From the NCBI RefSeq assembly GCF_001039355.2, contig NW_019774003.1:345306-394840 (forward strand): a stretch of 49,535 bases of DNA. Direction: 5' to 3'. The notes below the pieces were generated by a model. The model searched no databases. It was not told the origin of the DNA and saw only the letters and a program-made list of their open reading frames with translations. The stretch is from Lingula anatina. Taxonomy: Eukaryota > Brachiopoda > Lingulata > Lingulida > Lingulidae. Made by a program: the position numbers and the translations under genes. Every line of letters starts with the position of its first letter. Position 1 is the first letter of the stretch. Of the stretch, positions 1 to 10,721 are shown one piece after another.

Positions 1-31
1 ATCTGTCTGGTAACTGGATTTTTATCACTGG

Positions 32-3019
32 GTTTTTACATCACTGGACGCCACTGGCAAGATTGCTGTACGATTGACCTCGTTCAGAAATGAAAACCAT
101 CTCGATTTTAACGGTTATTGCTGCGAAAGTCCTACGTGGACGACTTCGTGTACTCAGCCATGTGATAGTGCATTCAAACTGTGCTTTGACACCATTCTAG
201 GGTAAGTTGTTACACGGTAATTGTGTCAATTCCCCGCTATTTCTCAATGTCGTAGCCAATCGGCTCAATATGCTCAACTGTTGCTATTATGTTATTGTGT
301 TAGTAAGAGCATTTCAATTTCTGAAATATATCTATAAAAACACATTCATCAAAATGGTCACGTGATTGATACTTTTATTATATAGAGTTTCTGGCAATCT
401 TTTAAGATATTTTTCTACTAAGTGATTCCACTAAAATCTGGTATAAAATCAATAAAAAATAAGATTGAAATGCAATGTGTACATTGTAGAAGCAATACAC
501 TTAGCTATTGTGCGTACGGATCCGTTGGTTATATAGGGAATATACAAGACAGGAACATCACCTTCCGTGACCATTCCTTATTTGCGAAACCCTTTCAAGC
601 CAGTTTCACGACATGGCCGGTGAGTACGTAACACAGAAGTAAATAAACGCACATGTTTGCCTTTTGTTTCAACGTCTAACGAAAAAAAGGACGCTGCTTT
701 ATTTGATTTTTTAGAATAATTTTGACCTATCAATTTGCTGTCAGGTTAATATATTATAGGAGTATATCATATGCTGATTGCTAACAAAAATCGTCTCGCG
801 AAAATAGGTTCTTCATTACAAATAACAGATATTGTCCTCTCCTCCCCTAAATAAAAATTAGTTTTCATTTTTTAAAAAGAAAATGCATAAAAATACATTA
901 AAATTAATATAACCAACAATTATACATACTTTAAAATTTTCAGACTATTTGTATTAATCAATGTGTTCAATTTTCTTGCTTATAGGGCTCTTTCAAACTG
1001 AAAATTGGCGTTTTAGATAGAGACAGTACTTTTGCGGATAGTGAATTGGTTGACTTTTTGTGGACATCGATTATCACAAACGCTGCAGCAAGCGAAAGTA
1101 CGGCTTCATGGACCAGACGATCAATGAAAGGGACTAGAAACAGAGAACCTACTTCGTACGTTAGTGATTTCAAACTTTTTTCTATATAATTGGCTATTTG
1201 TGTTTTTAACTATACAAATCTTTGTATCTGATATACTCGTTCTTTTCTTATTTTCTAATGACTACTTTCCCGAGAAAATAGGAAATTGCTCCACGATTCA
1301 AAGAAATATCTTCTTTCAGAGAATATGTTTTTCTTCCAAAATAAGTTTTGTTGTTGCTCCTTTTTAAATTAGAATCACTGCACGCAAGATTTTAACGTGT
1401 TTTACCTCAACAAATTACAGATATGTTGAGATATTTTTCTTATTTTTCATGTCAGATTGCTTCTGCAGTTTGCGGTGTATTGTGATCCAAGTGCGGTTTA
1501 AACGCTTTCTTTTCAATTTTAAAGTGTCCGTTGGCCACTTAAAAAAACGCACATACCTTTTCCACTCATAAAACAATACATTTATTAAAAAAAGAATCCA
1601 AAATAACAAGATTGACAATCAATAAAATAAAAAGATGTGATGTAGAATGTGCTTTTATACTTTCAATAGACTGTCAAGACGCGTATGATCAGTTTTGATA
1701 AAAATATACATGTTGTGATATTGAAAAATAGCAATACCATCATGTTATCACGAAATTGCATATTTTAGGTTGGAAAGGGGCTGACTGCAACGAGTGCGAG
1801 GTCAACCATTGCAAAAATGGAGGCACATGTAGCCATGATTCTGCCAAGGAGCAAAAGCAGTGCACCTGCCCAGTCGGGTACACAGGGACTTCCTGTGAGG
1901 TTTCCATAGATGATTGTGCCGCGGCCCATGCTTAAACGGCGGAAATTGCTTTGATAGTGTGTACTCCTACACGTGCCAGTGCCCACGTGGGTTTAAGGGG
2001 ACTAACTGTGAAATCAACATCGACGACTGCGCGAGCAGCCCGTGTAAATACGGCGCAACCTGCAAGGATGGGGTGCATTCTTACACGTGCAAATGTGCTC
2101 CTGGTTTTCTTGGCAGGCACTGTGAGAACTTCGATGTTTGTTATTTCAGTCCATGCAAAAATGGCGCCAAATGCATCGACAATACCAACTCGTACGCTTG
2201 CCAGTGTAGGGAGGGGTTTCAAGGTAGCCGGTGCGAAACCGCCACGTGTACTCCAAATCCCTGCAAGAATAACGGTTACTGCAACGTCACAGGGGGAACC
2301 TTCGAATGCTTCTGTGCCAATGGATACTACGGCACACAGTGTGAGTTTAAAATGACGGACAAATGCAAGAGCGAACCGCCGAAACGACCTGTGTTCGCAG
2401 AACTGCAGGTGCAAGCCGGGGTACACAGGTATGGAACTACGTCCATATCAATATGTACATGTTTGATAACTTATCTTAAGTATATATAAAGTACTTTCAT
2501 TATACCTACAAAAATACCTGTCAAATATTTTTAATGCACTGCAGTTTTACACAAAGCTTTGCAGCAAAATCATAATCTTGACTAAGAAATTTAGAATAGT
2601 TATTCGTCCGACCCCATGGTACAGTTGCCGTGGGTGCTGGCTTCTTTTTTAAAATACCCACATATGCCTGCATGTATACATTGGTAGATGTTGAAATAAA
2701 GAAGCTGAAATGCATCGTTCTGAAACTCATGGTAATTCTATGAAATTAATATTTGCCTGTACTGGATTTCAGGGCCAACATAATTATCATATTATAATAT
2801 TATTATCAAAATTGTCGCATTTAGCCTCTGAGGCTCTCGGTAAAAAAATATTCGTTTTCTTTTTTTTTTATCATTTTAGGGAAAAACTGCACCGAGCTAC
2901 ACCCTTGCACTAATGTCCAATGTCGCAACAGAGGAATCTGTGTTTCCGAAACTGGTTCCAGTTACGAGTGTCTCTGCCGTCGTGGGTACTGCGGTCAGTT
3001 TTGTGAGAACCGGTGCTGA
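32..3019 (+). pseudogene. Locus A: broken MNNL/EGF Notch-ligand-like gene (5' end off window)
   Basis: Exon equivalents are 32-201, 490-619, 986-1155, 1456-1490, 1769-2428 and 2880-3019, matching locus B (4078-6527) exon for exon in length (170, 130, 170, 35 nt) and phase. Exons 2-4 encode an MNNL-like domain with NGYCCES and CDSAFKLCFD, the paired-Cys pattern of Delta/Jagged N-termini; the 35-nt exon gives VYCDP, and EGF repeats follow. Lesions: the acceptor AG before exon 2 reads GG at 30-31; a 1-nt deletion after position 1920 shifts frame and gives TAA at 1933-1935; a second frame change lies between about 2343 and 2390. Beyond it, a sixth EGF-like unit spans the 2428/2880 junction and ends at TGA 3017-3019. 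Locus B lacks this last exon. Three independent lesions favour a pseudogene over assembly error. The signal-peptide exon would lie upstream of the window. Confidence 0.8.
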
Positions 3020-3027
3020 TAAATGGG

Positions 3028-3444
3028 CAGCGCAAGAACTTTTGGTCCTTCGTTGAATGGACGATCCATAAACATAAGTCCATAAACATAGGACCTACTC
3101 AATATAGAGATTTATGTAGTTTCAGTGTGTTCTTTCTGTGTTAGAGGCAAGCATCCTGACAACAGAAAGTTACTATCATTTCAGTCTTTTTAAAATAATA
3201 TTAAAATATGAATGTAAAAGCAATAAAGGCACTGCACGAAATTATATGAAACTAGTACGTCGAGCATGTAACCCTACAATGAAGAAAATATATAATAGGC
3301 GTCTGTTTAATCGGAATGCTGTATTCTGAAGGGGCCTGAAGTTGATTGTTGCATTTTTGGATAGAAAATATTCAGTTCTTTTGTGAAATATAACCACCAG
3401 TGAATTTAACCAATATTTGCTTTTTGAAACTGACCCTTGGACGC
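3028..3444. other. 3' flank of locus A, no gene
   Basis: No coding sequence. Parts of 3330-3410 align by eye with 6700-6790 downstream of locus B (shared blocks around AAGTTGATT and ATTCAGT), showing that the duplication extended into the 3' flank. Confidence 0.6.
3222..3227 (+). promoter_or_regulatory. Possible poly(A) signal of locus A
   Basis: AATAAA about 200 bp after the locus A stop codon. Position fits a 3' end signal, but the locus is probably dead. Confidence 0.35.
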
Positions 3445-3925
3445 TGCCATGAAGGAAATACTTCTATTTCCGCCAAGCAATAGCCACTACATGTACTACA
3501 ATTAAGACCACAGCAATCGCCAGTTCGTCCCAATTTTCAGTGACTGAAATAAACATTAAGTCATATGGATACACGCTCCATCTTTAATCTTTTAGATAGT
3601 CTCAATAATCAAGAAATAACATTTGTGCAAACAATTTCATTAGATTGTTAAACTGACAACATCGATGATGTCTTTGTCACCCCACTTTCACAGATGTCAC
3701 TTACTGGCGGTGATGTAGACGTGACATCAGGATTAACGGCATTAAGTGTGGAGTTGCCCCCCGTTATACACCTTTAAGCCGGCAGGCAGGTCGTTCCTTA
3801 TCTCTGCGTGTATCTCTTCTGCTTACTTATCCTGCAAAGCAGGTCTGACCTCGCTCGAGGACAACTGCCGTCCATTTAAGGTCACTTTATAGGAAAGCCC
3901 GGCCATTTTTTCTCTGCGAATTGGA
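3445..3925 (-). pseudogene. Decayed 3' fragment of a locus-C-like gene
   Basis: On the minus strand this stretch matches two consecutive exons of locus C: the juxtamembrane-module exon (locus C 10425-10218; here about 3915-3720) and the transmembrane exon (locus C 10048-9951; here about 3540-3450), with the intron between. Damage includes a TCA to TAA stop at 3823-3825, an extra C in the run near 3756-3763 that shifts frame, and a diverged transmembrane segment ending in a stop. Upstream exons (EGF, MNNL) and the last tail exon are absent, so it is a truncated remnant. Its place just after locus A mirrors locus C after locus B. Confidence 0.8.
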
Positions 3926-4077
3926 TAATACCGTGTCACTCTAGACGTAACGTAAAATACACATCGGACAATTCGGCGATGGAACTAGACCCGTAGTGCA
4001 AACGGTAAATCTAGATACAGTTCATCGCGGTTCGCGATATACTTACTTCAAAACGTTGACTGTAGGTGGGCGGCAAA
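3926..4077 (+). promoter_or_regulatory. Probable promoter/5' UTR of locus B
   Basis: The 150 bp between the pseudogene fragment and the locus B ATG. No clear TATA box or known motif was recognised; assigned by position only. Confidence 0.3.
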
Positions 4078-4282
4078 ATGAAGGGAAAGATTACCTACTG
4101 GCTGTTATCCGTGGTGATTTTCATGAAGGTAAGTAATTTTTGGAGGATTCAATCTGATAACTCTCTCTCTCTCTCATGCAAACATCCTATTTTTCTTTCC
4201 CCTCTCTCCCTGTATTTCGTTTATTCTTGGGCTATTTCTATAAATCGCTGTGTTCTTGAACAATCATAGATACTTAAATCTG

Positions 4283-4334
<52 letters not shown>

Positions 4335-6527
4335 GTTACTTCTATCTGGTACCTGATTTTTATTACTAGATTTTTACAACACTCGACGCCACTGGCAAGA
4401 TTGCTGTACGCTTAACTTCGTTCAAAAATGAAAACTATTTCGACTTTAACGGTTATTGTTGCGAAAGTACCAGGTGGATGACTTCGTGTACCCAGTCATG
4501 TGATAGTGCATTTAAATTGTGCTTTGACACCGCTCTGGGGTAAGTTTGATGGTTAATTAATAATTCGGCTATTACTAATGCCGTGCCCGATCGGCGTGCT
4601 TAACTGTTGCTATGATGTGTTAGTAAGAGCACTTCAATTCCTGACATGAATCTATCTAGATGTACTCACCGAAATGATCACGTGGTTGGTACTTAAAAGT
4701 AAAAAGTTTCTGGCAATTTTTTTTTTTTTTTGGTCAGCAACTATTTATATTAAAATGTGGTATAATATGAGAGATGAACCCTTAATGCTGTTTGAATATT
4801 TTTAGATTTGATACACTCAGCTATTGTGCGTATGGATCCGTTGGTTATATAGGGAATATACCAGACAGATATATCACCTTCCGTGACCATTCCTTATTTT
4901 CGAAACCTTTTAAAGCCAGTTTCACGACATGGCCGGTGAGTACATAACACAGAAGTAGATAAATAAACAGGAGTGATCTTTGTTTGTAACGTGGCTGATA
5001 TAAGTTCGTGATGATAGTATATTTTTGTCCTGACAACTCGCTATCAAGCCGGTGAAATAACATTGCATAGTGCATAACGTTTACCGAACTTGCCTGGCAT
5101 AAAGGGGCCCTTCTTTACAAAAGAGAAAAATTTTATCCTCTTCCCATGTATAGAATTTTTATAACTTCCATCAATGCATATAAACAACAATTACACTTAC
5201 CTAAGACTTTGTAAATTATTTAGAATGAACTGTATTGCCAATTTCTTACTTATAGGGCTCTTCCAAACTGAAAATTGGTGTTATAGATAGAGACGGTTCT
5301 TTGGCGGATAGTGACATGGTTGACTACCTTTGGACATTCATTATCACAAAAGCTGCAGCAAGCGAAAGCTCGGCACCGTGGACCAGTCGATTAATTAAAG
5401 GAACCAGAAAAAGAGAACCCACGACGTGCGTTTTTGAGCTCTAATCTTTGTTCTTTAAATCAAATAAGCTGTATGTACGTTCAATTTTTAACGACACAAA
5501 TCAAAATAGCCGATAAACCGTTCTTGTCATGCCTTTGATATGTATGTTACCGAGAGAGTTGGAAATTGTTTCGTTAGTCTTAAAACGCGGTTCACATAAC
5601 GTGTATCACCCTTTTTTAAAAGTTTTATTGTTGCTTATTTCAAATTAGAAGCGCTGTCAGAGAATAGCGTTTTTATCTCAAGGAATTAATAATATGTTGA
5701 CATACTTTATTATCTTATTTTTCATAAGATTGCTTCTGGAGTTTGCCGTGTATTGTGATCCAGGTGCGGTATAAACGCTAACTTTTCAAGTTGAAAGTGT
5801 CTGGTTGCAATTAAAAAAAAAATAGAGTATTAAACCACGTTTGATCCGTTTCGATAAAAATATGAGATTCTAAGATAATGAAAAATAGCAATACGATCAT
5901 ATAATCATGATATTGCATGTTTTAGGTTGGAAAGGGGCTGACTGCAACGAGTGCGCAGTCAACCATTGCAAAAATGGAGGCACATGTAGCTATAATTCTG
6001 CCAAGAGGCAAAAGCATTGCACCTGCCCAGTCGGTTACACAGGGACGTCCTGTGAGGTTTCCATAGATGATTGTGCCAGTGGCCCATGCTTAAACGGTGG
6101 AAATTGCTTTGATAGTGTGAACTCCTACACGTGCCAGTGCCCACGTGGGTTTAAGGGGACTAACTGTGAAATCAACATCGACGACTGCGCGAGCAACCCG
6201 TGTAAATACGGTGCGACCTGCATTGATGGGGTGCATTCCTACACGTGCAAATGTGCTCCTGGTTTTCTTGGCACGCACTGCGAGAATTTCGACCTTTGTT
6301 ATTTCAATCCATGCAAGAATGGCGCTAAATGCGTCGACAATACCAACTCGTACTCTTGCCAGTGTAGGGAGGGGTTCCAAGGTAGCCGATGCGAAACCGC
6401 CACGTGTACACCAAATCCCTGCAAGAATAACAGTTACTGCCAACTCAAAGGTGGAACTTACGAATGCTTCTGTACCAATGGATACTACGGCACACAGTGT
6501 GAGTTGAAAGTGACGACCTATGGATGA
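4078..6527 (+). CDS. Locus B: secreted MNNL/EGF Notch-ligand-like protein, 385 aa
   Basis: Six exons: 4078-4128, 4370-4539, 4806-4935, 5256-5425, 5729-5763, 5926-6527; all GT-AG, phases agree. Exon 1 is a signal peptide (MKGKITYWLLSVVIF). Exons 2-4 (residues ~18-173) form an MNNL-like domain: NGYCCES, CDSAFKLCFD, then SYCAYGS and a PFKAS..TTWP segment like the PF..TWP stretch of Delta/Jagged. Exon 5 gives LLLEFAVYCDP, the opening of a DSL domain, but exon 6 jumps to GWKGADC, its closing residues, so the DSL core is missing. Five EGF repeats follow in one exon; IDDC starts and CASxPC match Ca-binding and O-glucose patterns. There is no transmembrane segment. I infer a soluble extracellular protein, possibly acting on EGF-repeat receptors or on the membrane-bound locus C protein. 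Partner and function are unknown. Confidence 0.8.
4286..4335. repeat. (TA)n microsatellite in locus B intron 1
   Basis: About 50 bp of alternating TA, interrupted once by TG, lying 34 bp upstream of the exon 2 acceptor. Confidence 0.95.
5729..5763 (+). other. 35-nt microexon at the truncated DSL junction (locus B)
   Basis: Internal exon flanked by AAG and GTGCGG, entering in phase 2 and leaving in phase 1. It encodes about 11 residues ending VYCDP. Identical length and phase occur at 1456-1490 (locus A) and 13327-13293 (locus C). Needed to bridge exon 4 (phase 2) to exon 6 (phase 1). Confidence 0.8.
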
Positions 6528-6838
6528 GCGGTTCGCCGTCATCAACCGTCTTTGGAAAAAGCGGAAGAATCTTTCGTTGATGGACAATCCGTGAATGAGG
6601 GAGAGTTTCACAAAGATGTTTTTGTGTTAGAAAGAAATATCAGTGTAAGCAACATGAAGTTGTTATTATTTGAATTTTAAATATAAACGTATTTTGGACG
6701 GACCTAAGTTGATTATTGTATAGTTCCTCTTGGTAGGCAACATTCAGTGCTAATGTGAAATACCATAACCAGGATAGTTAATGGATTGTTGTTGGCTCAA
6801 CGGCCCTATGGAATTTTGGCATTTGCTTTTCGAGAAGA

Positions 6839-6844
6839 AATAAA
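6839..6844 (+). promoter_or_regulatory. Possible poly(A) signal of locus B
   Basis: AATAAA 312 bp after the stop codon of locus B. Confidence 0.4.
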
Positions 6845-7472
6845 ATTAAGCCAACAACATTTTTTAATTCATGCACCTGCAGACCTTCCAACCAGATCAA
6901 CCAGATAGTGTCCAAATTTTCGCCGAATTTAATTTCATTTCAAATTGGCGGTTTATATGCAATAATAATTGAAATGAGCGCTATATTTCACTTCTCACAT
7001 TCGCACTTACATAAGCTCACGTGCTTGGCTATTATTTGTAATTAATTATGTAGTTTGTTTCGTTCAAACAGAGTCACTGCTGCTGCTGCTGCACATGCGT
7101 AAGCGCTTTATGCTTGCCCCACATCTAAGACAGTTACGACGACAGTACAAAAGGAAATATAAACATACAATGTTTTAGAAAAAAATTTGAGGTAAGCTGC
7201 AATGACTGCTGGATTTCTTTATTTCTGAAAAAGCATTAACAAACAATCCCCGACGACTTTGATTATGACAGTCACCATGTTGGCTTGCAACGCTGTTATT
7301 TTAGCATTAAGCAGTCCTAGCGTTATATTACTGAAACGGTTCTTAACAGGGGGTTGAAATCTCAAGACAGAAGTTCGTTGAGGAGATTGATAAATCTGAC
7401 ATTTTGTCTCTTTTTAGTAGTTTGTGCACTGATAAACTAGATATGTTGGCACTGAGAATAAAATTGTCATTT

Positions 7473-7608
7473 GACTCTTTAGTCAGAGTCCAGCACCCCT
7501 TGACCCTCATGGAGTTAATTTGAATCCTATATAAGGGTCAAATTACCCCACTACTTTAGAGTCTCTTATCAGAGTCAATCACCCCTGGCTCTCATGGAGT
7601 CAATCTGA
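7473..7608. repeat. Two-copy diverged tandem repeat, period ~86 bp
   Basis: Units 7473-7523 and 7559-7608 share the order AGTC..TCAGAGTC, CACCCC, CTCATGGAGT, CAAT/TAAT..TGA with several substitutions. Confidence 0.65.
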
Positions 7609-8872
7609 CTCTAAAATCAGAGTTAATTTACCGGGGACCAGTGTCTGGCTGACCCCTTTCGCCGACTCTTTTCGCTCGCTAAACAGTAAACAGTGGGCCT
7701 TATTCGTCCCAAATGTGCCCATAAAATATTTTGCAGGTGCTTCCTTATGCCCCGATTTAAGAGTGCATCGGTACATTCAGTTTTTGCCATGAAGTAACCA
7801 AATAAAAGGTCGTTATCATTGTGCTTCAATAAGCGACACATAGAATAGAGAAAACAATTCAAATTTACGTGAATTATTTTAGTCTTTTTATTTCGCTTAT
7901 AAATAATACTTATACTGTATAAATGTGTTACCCTTTGAAAGACTATGTATGGCAAGATAAAAAACAAAGATAAAATATTACCTATACATTACAATAACTT
8001 TGTGTAAAAACTCAAACTAACCAGATACAAATACACCCTGACGCGCGTTCACACAAACATACGCGCACAGAAATGGCCTATAATTATTATCGTTAAGATC
8101 TAGGCAAATAAAACACACTTTTGATTATTCTACCATGAACTTGACCTCTTTTATACAGCAACATGAACCCTTATCTTTTAAACATAAACCTATTTATATA
8201 AATCTTGAAATATATAATATGCATACGTCTACTTGCATAAGTTCCTGTAAAATGATGATAAGGAATTTGACGCATGCGTACACACGTCGACAAACACAAA
8301 CGTAAGAACACAAAGGCATAGAAAAGTATTAACATATGTTCCTGTTTAATAAGTATAGCGAAAGCATCGCCACTCTTAATGATATCTCGATGGAAGGGCG
8401 TTTGAAAATAACCACGAATATAATTTTTATCTACTTTAATACCTAAATGATGCCCTTCCTCACGATTTAATCTTTTGATTTTTGCTTTCTTCATTTTTAG
8501 AAGAATCGGTAAAAATAATGAAAGTTTATAAGACATGGTATATTCCTGTTAGTGGTAAATAAAAGTATACTTTTATCTTAAAAAGGCTTACTGCCAAATG
8601 GAAAAATACAAATAATACACAACTTCCCTTACTCTAACTTTAGAAATGGCCTGTGTATCAAAAGCTGAAGATTCGTTAGAACTGGCACATCGCTTAAGAT
8701 CTCAACGTATTTTTAAGAAAATCACACAAACTGTACCTTGTATATTAAAGTGACACAGTTCTTCTACAGGCACATTTAACTAGAAAATTTTGCCTCATTA
8801 CTCACCATGACCTTTAAGCAAAAGATCAACGAAAGAATACTTTACATGTATTCGTGTTGTCTTTGGGCGTAT

Positions 8873-9071
8873 TCCCATAGATTTTAGATCGATATATCCC
8901 CGTGGGGAGTCTCACTAGATTACTGTCAGTAAATCCGGCTTAAATGTCCGTCCTGCCTACTACAAGCTGTAAGGGGGTAATTAACTTTCGTGCCCGCTCG
9001 GCTGACAGCTATTTAGCGTGAACCCCCAGGGAGTTAGGTCGATCTAGTTTGGATCGATTTAATCTCTGGGA
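8873..9071. repeat. Inverted-repeat pair, possible small non-autonomous element
   Basis: Left arm 8873-8893 (TCCCATAGATT..ATCGAT) is the imperfect reverse complement of the right arm 9053-9071 (ATCGATTTAATCTCTGGGA). The ~200-bp span and arms suggest a MITE-like insertion, but no target-site duplication was confirmed. Confidence 0.35.
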
Positions 9072-9302
9072 ATGGAGTCTTTGTCCCTTGACATGCAATT
9101 AGTATAACCTCAGGACGGAATCTATCTTTTTGTTTACGGCACCTTACACGTACTTGCAACATCGAGGCAAGAAATGAAAGCTATATTTCTTGAAATATGA
9201 CCAACATTATAGATGGAACAATTGCATCTGATCATAATGGTTGATCAAGGCGAATGAGAATGTTATGATGAAAATAATGACGGTATAATTCCTCATAAGA
9301 TG

Positions 9303-9660
9303 TTAACTTCTTACAGTTGGTCTTGGAATCTGTAAAGTGTTCTCTTCATTTTCTATGAACACAGTGTTGTCGTATGCTTTCCCGTTGGGGCAATAATTTG
9401 AGGTGTCCGAAAAATCCCCCATGCGATGAAGATTATCTTTTTCGCTCTGTGGTCGTCTGAAATTGAAAGAAAGATCATGCTGCTAAATCTGAATTCTTTG
9501 TGTAAATACTGCCACTTGTAAAAAGTCCATCCCGTTTCCCGGCCAATCCAAATTTTAACAGTGCCTCATCGATGTTATCTTTTTTTAATAAAATAATACG
9601 ACATAATAGAATTATTTACCGCTTATTTACCTGATTGTATTTGCACAATCTCGGGCCGGT

Positions 9661-9707
<47 letters not shown>

Positions 9708-10682
9708 CTTCCCTATATATAATAAGGTATTAAAAGAACTTGAGGCTTAAGAGTTGGTCCTTATCTCGAGACTTCAATAATAGGATAAACTCCTCGCGGT
9801 TCAGTGAAATAACGTAACTTAAAGTCTAAACCAACATAACAGTCATTTCTCACTAATGAAACAGGCAAAATAAGTGAACATTTGCTGTTTTACACTGGAC
9901 GTTGTATATAGCCGACTTTCAGTTATTCTGTAAAATCATAAATAAAATACCTCTGTTTCCGACAAGCAATAGCCACTACTGCGATAAGGACAAGGAGAGC
10001 ACCAGCGGCAATGGCAGCAACTATTGGCCAATTTACCTCAATCCACGACTGAAATAAAGATCAAGACACATGGCTACACGTCTCATCTTCAATCCTCTAG
10101 ATCCCCCCATTTAAAACTTTTAAAAGGTAAATAAACAAGAAATAACATTTATGCATTATCCTTTCATAAGATTTCTACACTGGTATTTGTTACTGCACTT
10201 TCACAGATGTCTCTTACCGGCGGTGATGTAGACGTGACATCAGGATTAACGGCATTAAGTGTGGAGTTGTCCCCGTTATACACCGTTAAGCCGGCAGGCA
10301 GGTCGTTGTTTATCTCTGCACGTATCTCTTCCGCTGACTTATCCTGCAAAGCAGCTCCGACCTCGCTCGAAGACACCTGTCGTCCGTTTATGGTCACTTG
10401 ATAGGACAGTCTGGTCACTTTCTCTCTGTAAAATGGAAACATATCTCATGTCCCTCTGGTATTTTAGGAAAATATACACCAATTTGAATGATTCGACAAA
10501 TTATTTCATATCAGGCAAATAAAATGTGAATTTTGCGTACCCGAGACGGTTAACACCATAGCTGTAATTATCGTTTTTGTTTTACACTAGAAAGTCGTAT
10601 TACTTTATGATATGTCATGCACATATAGCTAAGAAAAATCTTCACGTAACGAAAACGATTAACACAGACATTTAGTTTGGAA

Positions 10683-10721
<39 letters not shown>

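Larger units (their letters stand above)
6850..9302. other. Intergenic space between convergent loci B and C
   Basis: About 2.4 kb with no supported coding sequence. Open frames at 7623-7967 and 8171-8536 (minus) show no domain, splice context or composition to support them. It contains a diverged tandem repeat (7473-7608) and an inverted-repeat pair (8873-9071). The part below 9302 should include the locus C 3' UTR, but its poly(A) site was not identified. Confidence 0.6.

Noticed and set aside
1932-2426. Long minus-strand and alternate-frame open frames over the EGF exons (also 6090-6611, 6145-6507, 11052-11801, 12332-12970)
   Set aside because: Shadows of the EGF and Ser/Thr-rich coding exons; no splice context, and the sense frame gives clear Cys-patterned domains.
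7623-7967. 114-codon minus-strand frame between loci B and C
   Set aside because: No domain, no initiation or splice context, and composition like flanking intergenic DNA.
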